64,000 nt of DNA from Streptomyces sp. BA2 (GCF_009769735.1 NZ_WSRO01000002.1:4910001-4974000), one strand, 5' to 3'. Counted from the stretch's first letter, positions 1-8,383 are shown. Numbers and translations are program-made. The notes: a model not told the origin generated them from the sequence alone.

Positions 1-1656
1 GTTGGCCACGAAGGCGCCGTCGCACAGGGCGGCGTTCGCGGCAGGGTTGCCGCCCGAGCCGTGGAAGTCCGAGAAAGCCGCCGTCTGGTTCACATAGACG
101 CCGCCCGTGAGGTTCAAGGAGAGCTGGGCGCACTCCTCCAGGCAGGTCTCCTCCACGGCGCCGGACACCTCGTCCGACGTCGTGTACGCGCCGACCGTCA
201 TCGCGCCCTTGTCGCGCACCGTGCGGCGCAGCAACTCCACGGCGTCCGACGCCGAGTCGACCGCGACGGCGAAGGAGACGGGGCCGAAACACTCGTCCAG
301 ATAGACCGCCTCGGCGTCCGGCTTCGCGCCGTCCAGCTTGACGATGACCGGGGTGCGGACCACGGCGTCCGGGAACTCCGGGTTACTGATCTCCCGTGAG
401 GGGAGTGCCACTTCGCCGAGTCCGGCCGCCGCCTCCAGGCGGGCCTTCACGCCAGGGTTGACCAGGGCGCCGAGGATGCCGTTCGCGCGGGCGTCGTCGC
501 CGAGCAGGCCGTTCACCGACGCGGCGAGGTCGGACACCACGTCGTCGTACGACTTCGCTCCGGCGTCCGTCGCGATGCCGTCACGGGGGATCAGGAGGTT
601 CTGCGGGGTCGTGCACATCTGGCCGCTGTAGAGCGACAGGGAGAAGGCCAGGTTGGCCAGCATCCCCTTGTAGTTGTCCGTCGAGTCGACGACGACCGTG
701 TTCACGCCGGCCTTCTCCGTGTAGACCTGCGCCTGGCGGGCGTTGGCCTCCAGCCAGTCGCCGAAGGCGGTCGATCCGGTGTAGTCGATGATCTTGATCT
801 CGGGGCGGACGGCGAGAGTCTTGGCGATGCCTTCGTCCGGTCGCTCGGCGGCCAGGCACACCAGGTTCGGGTCGAAGCCCGCGTCGGTGAGGGCCTCGCG
901 CGCGATGCGCACGGTCAGCGCGAGCGGGAGCACCGCGCGCGGGTGGGGCTTGACCAGGACGGGGTTGCCGGTGGCCAGGGAGGCGAACAGTCCCGGGTAG
1001 CCGTTCCACGTCGGGAAGGTGTTGCAGCCGATCAGGAGCGAGATGCCGCGCGCCACAGGCGTGAAACGCTTGTTCAGGCCGATCGGGTCGCGCTTGCCCT
1101 GGGGCTTGGACCACTCCGCGTTGTCAGGGGTGCGGGCCTGCTCGACGTACGCATACGCCACCGCTTCGAGGCCGCGGTCCTGGGCGTGCGGTCCGCCCGC
1201 CTGGAAGGCCATCATGAAGGCCTGGCCGCTGGTGTGCATGACGGCGTGCGCCATCTCGTGCGTGCGCGCGCTGATGCGCGACAGGATCTCCAGACAGACC
1301 ATCGCGCGCACTTCCGCGCCCGCGTCGCGCCAGGCGCGCATCCCGGCGCGCATCGCCGGCAGCAGCGTGTCGATGTCCGGGTGGGGGTACGTGATGCCCA
1401 ACTCAGGCCCGTACGGAGAGACTTCCGCGCCTGTCCAGTCGTCCGTGCCCGGCTGGTCGAGGGCGAAGCGACTGCCCAGGAGGGCGTCGAAGGCGGCTTT
1501 GCCGTCGGACAGGCTCAGGCTGCCGTTCTCTCCATAGGCCTTGGGGTGCTCGGGGTGCGGCGACCAGTACGCGCGCGTGCGGATCGTCTCCAGCGCCTGG
1601 TCGAGTGTGGGCCGGTGCGTGGCGATCAGCTGGTGCGCGGTGAGTTCGGCGGCCAT
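1..1656 (-). CDS. paaN: Phenylacetic acid degradation protein PaaN (3' end cut off)
   Basis: Aldehyde-dehydrogenase-fold protein of the PaaN type, expected to oxidise the ring-opened semialdehyde in the phenylacetyl-CoA pathway in the cytoplasm. The reading frame is open from an ATG at 1656 to base 1, giving 552 visible codons; the stop lies outside the window. The translation shows an N-terminal half typical of the PaaN_2 branch, a nucleotide-binding half, and a GQMCTTPQ segment with the presumed catalytic Cys near residue 348. A GAGGAG sits about 10 bases before the start. It is divergent from a PaaH-like gene across a promoter carrying a TetR palindrome. The family assignment is firm; the exact substrate is inferred from context. 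Confidence 0.9.
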   Translation of the reverse strand, partial: MAAELTAHQLIATHRPTLDQALETIRTRAYWSPHPEHPKAYGENGSLSLSDGKAAFDALLGSRFALDQPGTDDWTGAEVSPYGPELGITYPHPDIDTLLPAMRAGMRAWRDAGAEVRAMVCLEILSRISARTHEMAHAVMHTSGQAFMMAFQAGGPHAQDRGLEAVAYAYVEQARTPDNAEWSKPQGKRDPIGLNKRFTPVARGISLLIGCNTFPTWNGYPGLFASLATGNPVLVKPHPRAVLPLALTVRIAREALTDAGFDPNLVCLAAERPDEGIAKTLAVRPEIKIIDYTGSTAFGDWLEANARQAQVYTEKAGVNTVVVDSTDNYKGMLANLAFSLSLYSGQMCTTPQNLLIPRDGIATDAGAKSYDDVVSDLAASVNGLLGDDARANGILGALVNPGVKARLEAAAGLGEVALPSREISNPEFPDAVVRTPVIVKLDGAKPDAEAVYLDECFGPVSFAVAVDSASDAVELLRRTVRDKGAMTVGAYTTSDEVSGAVEETCLEECAQLSLNLTGGVYVNQTAAFSDFHGSGGNPAANAALCDGAFVAN

Positions 1657-1677
1657 ATCGGACCAACTCCTCGTCAA

Positions 1678-1699
1678 GCCGGCTCTTCGTCGAGCCGGC
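1678..1699. repeat. 8-bp perfect hairpin in the paaN leader
   Basis: GCCGGCTC (1678-1685) and GAGCCGGC (1692-1699) are perfect inverted arms with a TTCGTC loop, starting 22 bases upstream of the paaN start codon. It would fold in the paaN mRNA leader close to the ribosome binding site, or serve as a protein site. Function unknown. Confidence 0.5.
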
Positions 1700-1746
1700 G
1701 AGCTGGGCAGGGCAGTGGGCAGGAACGGACGGACAGAGCTAGAGTA

Positions 1747-1760
1747 ACCGAACGATCGGT
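1747..1760. promoter_or_regulatory. TetR/PaaR-type operator in the paaN-paaH divergent promoter
   Basis: ACCGAACGATCGGT is a near-palindrome fitting the ACCG-NN-CG-NN-CGGT core that I recall for PaaR of corynebacteria. It lies between the divergent paaN and paaH starts, and the TetR gene two genes away is the obvious ligand. An almost identical site stands upstream of the E1/E2 operon at 4607-4620. Confidence 0.75.
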
Positions 1761-1784
1761 CGGGACAAGGGGGTCCGCCGAACC

Positions 1785-1793
1785 TGTGGACAA
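1785..1793 (-). promoter_or_regulatory. DnaA-box-like 9-mer
   Basis: The top strand reads TGTGGACAA, so the bottom strand is TTGTCCACA, the Streptomyces DnaA-box consensus. It lies about 35 bases from the TetR operator in the paaN-paaH gap. It may be a chance match or a real DnaA site. Confidence 0.4.
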
Positions 1794-1852
1794 CTTCTCG
1801 CCAGGCACCCCCGCACCCTCCGGCGGACACCTCGTGCGGGAGGATCGCGAGC

Positions 1853-3367
1853 ATGACAGCACTCGAGCTCAGCAGCCCCGTTGCCGTGGTCGGCACCGGC
1901 ACCATGGGGCAGGGCATCGCCCAGGTCGCCCTGCTGGCGGGCCACCCCGTGCGGCTGTATGACGCCGTGGAGGGGCAGGCGAAGACCGCGGCCGCCGCGA
2001 TCGCCGCACGCCTTGACCGGCTCGTCGAGAAGGGCAGGCTCGCGGCCGCCGACCGGACCGCCGCGGGGGACCGGCTCACACCGGTCGCCGGCCTCGCCGA
2101 TCTTGCCGGGTGCGGACTCGTCATCGAGGCGATCCTGGAGAAGCTCTCCGTGAAGCAGCGCCTCTTCGAAGAGCTGGAAGAGGTGGTCGGCGAAGACTGC
2201 CTCCTCGCCACGAACACGTCGTCCCTCTCCGTCACCGCCATCGCAGGCACGCTCAAGAAGCCCGGCCGCTTCGTCGGCCTGCACTTCTTCAATCCCGCGC
2301 CGCTCCTCCCCCTCGTCGAGGTCGTCAGCGGCTTCGCGACCGACGAAACGGCCGCCACGCGCGCGTACGAGACGGCGCGGACCTGGGGCAAGACGCCCGT
2401 GCGCAGCGCGGACACCCCCGGCTTCATCGTCAACCGGATCGCCCGCCCCTTCTACGCCGAGGCGCTGCGCGTCCACGAGGAGCGGGCCGCCGACCCGGCC
2501 ACCATCGACGCCGTCCTGCGCGAGTCCGGCGGCTTCAAGATGGGGCCCTTCGAGCTCACCGATCTCATCGGCCAGGACGTGAACGAGGCCGTCACCCGCT
2601 CCGTGTGGGAGTCCTTCTTCCAGGACCCCAAGTTCACCCCGTCACTCGCCCAGCGCCGCCTCGTCGAATCACGCCGCCTCGGCCGCAAGGCCGGGCAGGG
2701 CTGGTACGCGTACGGGGACGACGCCCCGCGCGCGGAGCCGCACACGGCGCAGCCCGCACCGGCCCCGGCGTCCGTCGCGGTGCACGGAGAGCTGTTCCAG
2801 GCGCGGTCCCTTGCCGGGCTGATCAGCGGGGCCGGGATCGACGTCGCGTACAAGGAGCCTCTCGACCCCGACTTCCCCGGCTGGATCGAACTGCCCAGCG
2901 GAGTAAGGCTCTTCCTTGCCGACGGGTCCGCCGCGGACGACGCCGAGGCGCCGGTGATCCACTTCGACCTCGCGCTGGACTACAAGTCCGCGACCAGGAT
3001 CGCCCTGGCGCCCGCAGCGACCGTGGGCGAGGCGCAGGTCCGCGAGGCCGTGGGCCTCTTCCAGGCGCTGGGCAAGCAGGTCAGCGTCGTCGCCGATGTA
3101 CCGGGGATGATCGTGGCCCGTACCGTCGCCATGCTCGTCGACTTCGCGCAGGACGCCGTCGCGCGCGGTGTCGCCGACAAGGAGGACGTCGACACGGCCA
3201 TGCGCCTCGGCGTCAACTACCCGCGCGGCCCCCTCGCGTGGGGCGAGGAGATCGGCGCGGGATGGGTCCTCGAAACCCTGGAGCGCCTGCACCTGGAGTA
3301 CCCCACAGGCCGCTACGCGCCGTCCCAGGCACTGCGCCGCGCGGCAGCGCGAGAGGACCGCTCATGA
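1853..3367 (+). CDS. paaH: 3-hydroxyacyl-CoA dehydrogenase, PaaH/PaaC-like
   Basis: A 504-residue NAD-dependent 3-hydroxyacyl-CoA dehydrogenase, most likely oxidising 3-hydroxyadipyl-CoA in phenylacetate breakdown. The Rossmann motif GTGTMGQG is at residues 14-21. An NTSSLSVTAIA segment and a GLHFFNPAPLLPLVEVV segment mark the N-terminal domain. Two C-terminal 3HCDH domains follow, the second ending in RGPLAWGEEIG, separated by an Ala/Pro-rich linker. GGGAGGA stands about 9 bases before the ATG. Its stop overlaps the start of the TetR gene (ATGA), so the two are co-transcribed. A short-chain 3-hydroxybutyryl-CoA role is the alternative. Confidence 0.9.
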   Translation: MTALELSSPVAVVGTGTMGQGIAQVALLAGHPVRLYDAVEGQAKTAAAAIAARLDRLVEKGRLAAADRTAAGDRLTPVAGLADLAGCGLVIEAILEKLSVKQRLFEELEEVVGEDCLLATNTSSLSVTAIAGTLKKPGRFVGLHFFNPAPLLPLVEVVSGFATDETAATRAYETARTWGKTPVRSADTPGFIVNRIARPFYAEALRVHEERAADPATIDAVLRESGGFKMGPFELTDLIGQDVNEAVTRSVWESFFQDPKFTPSLAQRRLVESRRLGRKAGQGWYAYGDDAPRAEPHTAQPAPAPASVAVHGELFQARSLAGLISGAGIDVAYKEPLDPDFPGWIELPSGVRLFLADGSAADDAEAPVIHFDLALDYKSATRIALAPAATVGEAQVREAVGLFQALGKQVSVVADVPGMIVARTVAMLVDFAQDAVARGVADKEDVDTAMRLGVNYPRGPLAWGEEIGAGWVLETLERLHLEYPTGRYAPSQALRRAAAREDRS

Positions 3368-3957
3368 CCACCACCAGGCGCGACACGTACACCCCCGAGA
3401 CCCTCCTGACGGTGGCGGTCCGGATCTTCAACGAGCGCGGTTACGACGGCACGTCCATGGAGCACCTCTCCAAGGCGGCCGGTATCTCCAAGTCCTCGAT
3501 CTACCACCACGTCTCCGGCAAGGAGGAGTTGCTGCGCCGCGCGGTGAGCCGCGCGCTCGACGGGCTCTTCGGGATCCTTGCCGAGGAGCACGCGCGCGTG
3601 GGCACCGCCGTGCAGCGCCTGGAGCACGTCACGCGCCGCACCGTCGAGGTGCTCGTCGCGGAACTGCCCTATGTGACGCTGCTGCTGCGCGTGCGCGGCA
3701 ACACGGACACCGAGCGGTGGGCCATGGAGCGGCGCAGGGAGTTCGACCAGCAGGTCGCCGATCTGCTCAAGGAGGCCGTCGCCGACGGCGATCTGCGCTC
3801 GGACGTCGAGCTGCGCCTCGCCACCCGCCTGCTCTTCGGGATGATCAACTCCATCGTGGAGTGGTACCGCCCGGACGCCCGAGGTGCCTCGTCGGGGGAG
3901 CAGGTCGCCGACGCCGTCGTGCAGTTGGCCTTCGCGGGACTGCGCAGCGGCAGCTGA
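3364..3957 (+). CDS. TetR-family regulator, PaaR-like
   Basis: A 197-residue TetR repressor. The helix-turn-helix lies at about residues 20-60 (FNERGYDGTSMEHLSKAAGI then SKSSIYHHVSGKEELL), followed by a ligand-binding domain of normal length. The ATG overlaps the stop of the upstream dehydrogenase by four bases, so it is translated with it. PaaR-type regulators of this pathway are released by phenylacetyl-CoA; that ligand is inferred here from context. Two matching palindromes, at 1747-1760 and 4607-4620, flank this gene and are its likely operators. This would make it autoregulated and a common regulator of paa and ketoacid dehydrogenase genes. Confidence 0.88.
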   Translation: MTTTRRDTYTPETLLTVAVRIFNERGYDGTSMEHLSKAAGISKSSIYHHVSGKEELLRRAVSRALDGLFGILAEEHARVGTAVQRLEHVTRRTVEVLVAELPYVTLLLRVRGNTDTERWAMERRREFDQQVADLLKEAVADGDLRSDVELRLATRLLFGMINSIVEWYRPDARGASSGEQVADAVVQLAFAGLRSGS

Positions 3958-3980
3958 CGGATCAGCTCTCCGGCTCCGGA

Positions 3981-4505
3981 TCAGCTCTCCGGGTCCAGGT
4001 CGTCCTCCTCGAAGACCAGCAACGTACGCGTGCTGAGCACTTCGGGGATGGACTGCAGCCGGGTGAGGACCAGCTCGCGCAGCGCGCGGTTGTCCGGCGT
4101 GTGCACCAGGAGCAGTACGTCGAAGTCGCCGCTGACCAGCGCGATGTGAGAGGCGCCAGGCAGCGTGCGCAGATGCTCGCGGACCGTGCGCCAGGTGTTC
4201 TGGACGATCTTGAGCGTGATGTATGCCGACGCGCCCTGGCCCGCCCGCTCGTGGTTGATCCGGGCTCCGAATCCGCGGATCACGCCGTCGTCGATGAGCC
4301 GGTTGATGCGCGCGTACGCGTTGGCCCGTGACACATGGACGCGCTCGGCCACGGACCGTATCGACGCGCGACCGTCCGTGTGCAGTATGTGCAGGATGTC
4401 GCGGTCGATCGGGTCCAGCGGACGGGGCAGGCCCTCCTGGCGGTCGCCGGACCGGCTTTCGAGACGATCACCGTCGCGCCCGTCGGCCATTCGTTCAGAT
4501 GCCAT
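3981..4505 (-). CDS. bkdR: Lrp/AsnC-family regulator, BkdR-like
   Basis: A 174-residue Lrp/AsnC regulator. After a charged N-terminal tail the AsnC-type helix-turn-helix begins at LDPIDRDILHILHTDGRASI and continues to the RINRLIDDGVIRGF segment. A C-terminal RAM ligand domain follows (HIALVSGDFDVLLLVHTPD). The ATG at 4505 is chosen because GGGAGG lies just upstream. The gene is divergent from the E1-E2 operon, the arrangement known for bkdR of Streptomyces, where Lrp regulators control branched-chain ketoacid dehydrogenase genes in response to amino acids. A 12-bp-arm inverted repeat (4545-4578) lies 40 bases upstream of its start. Confidence 0.88.
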   Translation of the reverse strand: MASERMADGRDGDRLESRSGDRQEGLPRPLDPIDRDILHILHTDGRASIRSVAERVHVSRANAYARINRLIDDGVIRGFGARINHERAGQGASAYITLKIVQNTWRTVREHLRTLPGASHIALVSGDFDVLLLVHTPDNRALRELVLTRLQSIPEVLSTRTLLVFEEDDLDPES

Positions 4506-4544
4506 GTCCCCCCGCCTCCCTACCATGGACGTACTGCATCCATC

Positions 4545-4578
4545 CCAGGCTGTGGAGAACCGTTTGTCCACAGCCTGG
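4545..4578. promoter_or_regulatory. 34-bp inverted repeat between bkdR and the E1/E2 operon
   Basis: The arms CCAGGCTGTGGA (4545-4556) and TCCACAGCCTGG (4567-4578) are perfect over 12 bp with a 10-base spacer. The right part contains TTGTCCACA (4564-4572), the Streptomyces DnaA-box consensus; the left part holds an 8-of-9 copy. Candidate Lrp operator, DnaA site, or both. Confidence 0.55.
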
Positions 4579-4606
4579 AGGTGCCTGTAGCCAAAATGTG
4601 CCGACG

Positions 4607-4620
4607 ACCGAACAATCGGT
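4607..4620. promoter_or_regulatory. Second TetR/PaaR-type operator, upstream of the E1/E2 operon
   Basis: ACCGAACAATCGGT differs from the box at 1747-1760 at one base. It lies 76 bases upstream of the E1 alpha start and on the far side of the Lrp gene. The pairing predicts that the PaaR-like TetR at 3364-3957 represses this operon too. Confidence 0.7.
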
Positions 4621-4695
4621 AGGTGAGGCGCCTCACATTGCCGCGCCTCCTTTGCCGCTCCCACGAGGAGACCGCTTCCACATGGAGGTGCCGAC

Positions 4696-5868
4696 ATGAC
4701 GGTCATGGAGCAGCGGGGCGTCTACCGGTCCACCCCGCCACCCGCATGGCAGCTCAGGACCGACCCCGCGCCGCTGCTGCCCGATGCGGAGCCCTACCGC
4801 GTCCTGGGCACCGAGGCCGCCGGGAAGGCCGACGAGGAGCTCCTGGGCCGTCTGTACGCCCAGCTGGTGCGAGGACGGCGGTACAACACGCAGGCGACGG
4901 CCCTGACGAAGCAGGGCAGGCTCGCCGTCTACCCCTCAAGCACAGGCCAGGAGGCCTGCGAGGTGGCTGCCGCGCTCGTCCTGGAGGAGCGGGACTGGCT
5001 CTTCCCCAGCTATCGCGACACGCTCGCCGCGGTCGTCCGCGGCCTCGACCCCGTCCACGCGCTGACCCTGCTGCGCGGCGACTGGCACACCGGGTACGAC
5101 CCGCGCGAGCACCGCATAGCGCCCCTGTGCACCCCTCTCGCGACCCAGCTCCCGCACGCCGTGGGGCTCGCGCACGCCGCACGCCTGAAGGGCGACGACG
5201 TGGTCGCGCTCGCCATGGTCGGCGACGGCGGCACCAGCGAGGGCGACTTCCACGAGGCGCTGAACTTCGCGGCCGTCTGGCAGGCGCCCGTCGTCTTCCT
5301 GGTGCAGAACAACGGCTTCGCGATCTCCGTGCCGCTCGACAAGCAGACGGCCGCCCCCTCCCTGGCCCACAAGGCCGTCGGGTACGGAATGCCGGGCCGT
5401 CTGGTGGACGGCAACGACGCGGCGGCGGTGCACGAGGTGCTGAGCGAAGCGGTCTCCCGCGCCCGCTCGGGCGGCGGCCCCACGCTCGTCGAAGCGGTGA
5501 CCTATCGCATGGACGCCCACACGAACGCGGATGACGCCACGCGCTACCGCGGGGACGCCGAGGTCGAGGCCTGGCGCGCGCACGACCCGATCCTGCTCCT
5601 GGAGCGGGAGTTGACCGAGCGCGGCCTGCTCGACGAGGACCGGATGCGGGCGGCCCGGGACGACGCCGAGGCCATGGCGGCCGACCTGCGCGAACGCATG
5701 AATCAAGACCCCGAGCTCGACCCCATGGACCTCTTCAGCCATGTGTACGCCGAGCAGACCACCCAACTGCGCGAGCAGGCGGCCCAGTTGCGGGCCGAGC
5801 TGGAGGCATCGGACGAAGACGGCGCGGACGGCGCCGAGAGCGCGCACGGCGAGGAGAACGCGCGATGA
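4696..5868 (+). CDS. bkdA: 2-oxoacid dehydrogenase E1 component, alpha subunit (cluster 1)
   Basis: A 390-residue thiamine-diphosphate-dependent E1 alpha subunit that decarboxylates branched-chain 2-oxoacids or a related acid. The TPP/Mg motif starts at GDGGTSEGD, about residue 176, and ends in VFLVQNN about 30 residues on. The start has GGAGG seven bases upstream. The C-terminus is rich in acidic and Gln residues. It is translationally coupled to the beta subunit by ATGA. This copy is clearly diverged from the one at 19973-21160, so substrate range may differ; pyruvate cannot be excluded from sequence alone. Confidence 0.92.
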   Translation: MTVMEQRGVYRSTPPPAWQLRTDPAPLLPDAEPYRVLGTEAAGKADEELLGRLYAQLVRGRRYNTQATALTKQGRLAVYPSSTGQEACEVAAALVLEERDWLFPSYRDTLAAVVRGLDPVHALTLLRGDWHTGYDPREHRIAPLCTPLATQLPHAVGLAHAARLKGDDVVALAMVGDGGTSEGDFHEALNFAAVWQAPVVFLVQNNGFAISVPLDKQTAAPSLAHKAVGYGMPGRLVDGNDAAAVHEVLSEAVSRARSGGGPTLVEAVTYRMDAHTNADDATRYRGDAEVEAWRAHDPILLLERELTERGLLDEDRMRAARDDAEAMAADLRERMNQDPELDPMDLFSHVYAEQTTQLREQAAQLRAELEASDEDGADGAESAHGEENAR

Positions 5869-6893
5869 GTACGATCGCGGCCGAACGGGCCACCAAGAAG
5901 GCAGCCAAACCGGCCACCATGGCGCAGGCGCTCGGGCGCGCGCTGCGTGACTCCCTGGCCGAGGACCCGTCCGTGCACGTCCTCGGAGAGGACGTCGGAG
6001 CGCTCGGCGGGGTCTTCCGTGTCACCGACGGGCTCACCAAGGAGTTCGGCGAGGACCGCTGTACGGACACACCGCTCGCCGAGGCGGGCATCCTGGGCAC
6101 GGCCGTCGGCATGGCGATGTACGGACTTCGGCCCGTCGTCGAGATGCAGTTCGACGCGTTCGCCTACCCCGCCTTCGAGCAGCTCATCTCCCACGTGGCG
6201 CGGATGCGGAACCGCACGCGGGGCGCGAGGCCGCTGCCCATCACGGTGCGCGTGCCCTACGGCGGCGGCATCGGCGGTGTCGAGCACCACAGCGACTCCT
6301 CCGAGGCGTACTACATGGCGACTCCGGGGCTTCATGTCGTCACGCCCGCCACGGTCGCCGACGCCTATGGCCTGCTGCGGGCCTCCATCGCCTCCGACGA
6401 CCCGGTCGTCTTCCTCGAGCCCAAGCGCCTCTACTGGTCCAAGGCCGACTGGAACCCGGAAGCGCCGCAGACCGTTGAACCCATAGGCAAAGCAGTGGTG
6501 CGGCGCACCGGCCGCAGCGCCACGCTCCTCACGTACGGGCCGTCCGTGCCCGTCTGCCTGGAGGCGGCCGAGGCCGCGGTCGCCGAGGGGTGGGACCTCG
6601 AAGTGGTCGACCTGCGCTCCCTCGTGCCCTTCGACGACGAGACGGTGGCCGCCTCCGTGCGGCGGACCGGGCGCGCGGTCGTCGTGCACGAGTCGGGCGG
6701 GTTCGGCGGACCCGGCGGGGAGATCGCCGCTCGCGTCACCGAGCGGTGTTTCCACCACCTGGAGGCGCCCGTCCTGCGCGTCGCCGGGTTCGACATTCCC
6801 TATCCGCCGCCGATGCTCGAGCGGCATCATCTGCCGGGCGTGGACCGGATCCTGGACGCGGTCGCGCGGTTGCAATGGGAGGCGGACAGCTGA
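5865..6893 (+). CDS. bkdB: 2-oxoacid dehydrogenase E1 component, beta subunit (cluster 1)
   Basis: A 342-residue transketolase-like beta subunit that pairs with the upstream alpha subunit. Conserved segments include LGEDVGALGGVFRVTDGL near residues 43-60, the TPLAEAGILGTAVGMAMYG stretch, and VPYGGGIGGVEHHSDS. The C-terminal transketolase domain has the EAPVLRVAGFDIPYPPP signature of BCKDH/PDH beta chains. The ATG overlaps the alpha-subunit stop (ATGA) and its own stop overlaps the E2 start, giving tight coupling and balanced stoichiometry. Confidence 0.93.
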   Translation: MSTIAAERATKKAAKPATMAQALGRALRDSLAEDPSVHVLGEDVGALGGVFRVTDGLTKEFGEDRCTDTPLAEAGILGTAVGMAMYGLRPVVEMQFDAFAYPAFEQLISHVARMRNRTRGARPLPITVRVPYGGGIGGVEHHSDSSEAYYMATPGLHVVTPATVADAYGLLRASIASDDPVVFLEPKRLYWSKADWNPEAPQTVEPIGKAVVRRTGRSATLLTYGPSVPVCLEAAEAAVAEGWDLEVVDLRSLVPFDDETVAASVRRTGRAVVVHESGGFGGPGGEIAARVTERCFHHLEAPVLRVAGFDIPYPPPMLERHHLPGVDRILDAVARLQWEADS

Positions 6894-8383
6894 TGGCGCC
6901 CGGTCTGAATGTGAACAGCCTTGAGTTCAAGCTGCCCGATCTCGGTGAGGGGCTCACGGAGGCGGAGATCACCCGCTGGCTCGTGCAGGTCGGCGATGTC
7001 GTCGCAGTCGACCAGCCCGTCGTCGAGGTGGAGACGGCCAAGGCGATGGTGGAGGTGCCCTGCCCGTACGGAGGCGTGGTGACGGCCCGCTTCGGTGAGG
7101 AGGGGGCGGAACTGCCGGTGGGCGCGCCGCTGTTGACGGTCGCCGTCGGCGCCCCGGCCGGGGACGCGGGCGCGGCTCCGGCTGCCGCTCCTGCCCAGGC
7201 GCCGGAAGAGCCCGCGGAGCGAGCCCTGCAGGCGGCTGCCGCCGAGGATTCCTCCGGCAACGTCCTGGTCGGGTACGGCACGGCCGCGGCTCCCGCGCGG
7301 CGCAGGAGGGTGCGATCGGGGGTCACCACGAATTCCGTCACGAAGGCCGCCCCGCGTTCCGTCACGACGACCGCGCCGAAGCCTGCCGCGCCGTCCGTGG
7401 CCGCGGGGCCGGACAGCCTTCCGCCGGGCACTCTTCCGCCGGGCACCCTTCCGCGCCCGGACGGTCCGATACCGGTGATCTCACCTCTCGTACGCAAGCT
7501 GGCCCGTGAGAACGGCGTGGAGCTGCGGGAGTTGACGGGCACCGGCCCGGACGGGCTGATCATGCGGGCCGATGTCGAGACCGCCATAGCGGCGGAGCGG
7601 ACCGCCGCGCAGACGGCCTCGGGCACGCCCACGCCGGTGGCAGCGGCGGACGAGGAGACCCGCGTCGCGCCGGCGGGTGCGGAGACCCGCTATCCGCTGA
7701 CCGGCATCCGGGGCCTCGTCGCGGACAAGATGTCCCGCAGCAGGCGGGAGATACCGGAAGCCACTTGCTGGGTCGACGCAGACGCGACCGAACTGCTCGC
7801 AGCCCGCGCCGCGATGAATGCCGCCGTGAAGGAGGGCGGCGGGCAGAAGAAGGTCTCGCTGCTCGCGCTGTTCGCCCGCATCAGTGTGGCCGCGCTGGCC
7901 CGCTACCCGATGCTCAACTCCACCGTGGACATGGAGGCACGCGAGGTGGTCCGGCTCGCCGACGTCCACCTCGGCTTCGCCGCGCAGACGGACCGAGGTC
8001 TGGTCGTCCCCGTGGTCCGGAACGCGAACACGCGCACCACCGAATCGATCAGCACCGAGCTGATCCGGCTCACGGAGTCGGCGCGGGACGGGAAGCTGAC
8101 CCCGGGGGAACTCACGGGCGGCACGTTCACGTTGAACAACTACGGGGTGTTCGGGGTCGACGGCTCCACGCCGATCATCAACCACCCCGAGGCGGCCATG
8201 CTCGGCGTGGGCCGGATCGTGCCCAAGCCATGGGTGCACCAAGGGGAGTTGGCGGTGCGGCACGTCGTGCAGCTCTCGCTCACCTTCGACCACCGGGTGT
8301 GCGACGGAGGCACGGCGGGCGGGTTCCTGCGGTTCGTGGCGGACTGCGTGGAGCAGCCGGCGGTGCTGCTGCGGGCGGTGTGA
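6893..8383 (+). CDS. bkdC: Dihydrolipoamide acyltransferase E2 (cluster 1)
   Basis: A 496-residue E2 core protein. One N-terminal lipoyl domain carries the lipoylated Lys at about residue 50 (VETAKAMVEV). An Ala/Pro linker follows, then a peripheral E3-binding domain (SPLVRKLARENGVEL) near residue 200. The catalytic acyltransferase domain has the active-site DHRVCDGG with His near 467. The start is the ATG overlapping the E1 beta stop (TGATG), with GGGAGG ten bases upstream. No lipoamide dehydrogenase gene follows, so E3 must be supplied in trans. The linker contains a short repeat encoding LPPGT. Confidence 0.93.
   Translation: MAPGLNVNSLEFKLPDLGEGLTEAEITRWLVQVGDVVAVDQPVVEVETAKAMVEVPCPYGGVVTARFGEEGAELPVGAPLLTVAVGAPAGDAGAAPAAAPAQAPEEPAERALQAAAAEDSSGNVLVGYGTAAAPARRRRVRSGVTTNSVTKAAPRSVTTTAPKPAAPSVAAGPDSLPPGTLPPGTLPRPDGPIPVISPLVRKLARENGVELRELTGTGPDGLIMRADVETAIAAERTAAQTASGTPTPVAAADEETRVAPAGAETRYPLTGIRGLVADKMSRSRREIPEATCWVDADATELLAARAAMNAAVKEGGGQKKVSLLALFARISVAALARYPMLNSTVDMEAREVVRLADVHLGFAAQTDRGLVVPVVRNANTRTTESISTELIRLTESARDGKLTPGELTGGTFTLNNYGVFGVDGSTPIINHPEAAMLGVGRIVPKPWVHQGELAVRHVVQLSLTFDHRVCDGGTAGGFLRFVADCVEQPAVLLRAV

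Noticed and set aside
2110..3366. Upstream extension of the TetR frame across the dehydrogenase gene
   Set aside because: It is Arg/Pro-rich shadow sequence of the real gene; the TetR family start is the ATG at 3364, coupled to the dehydrogenase stop.
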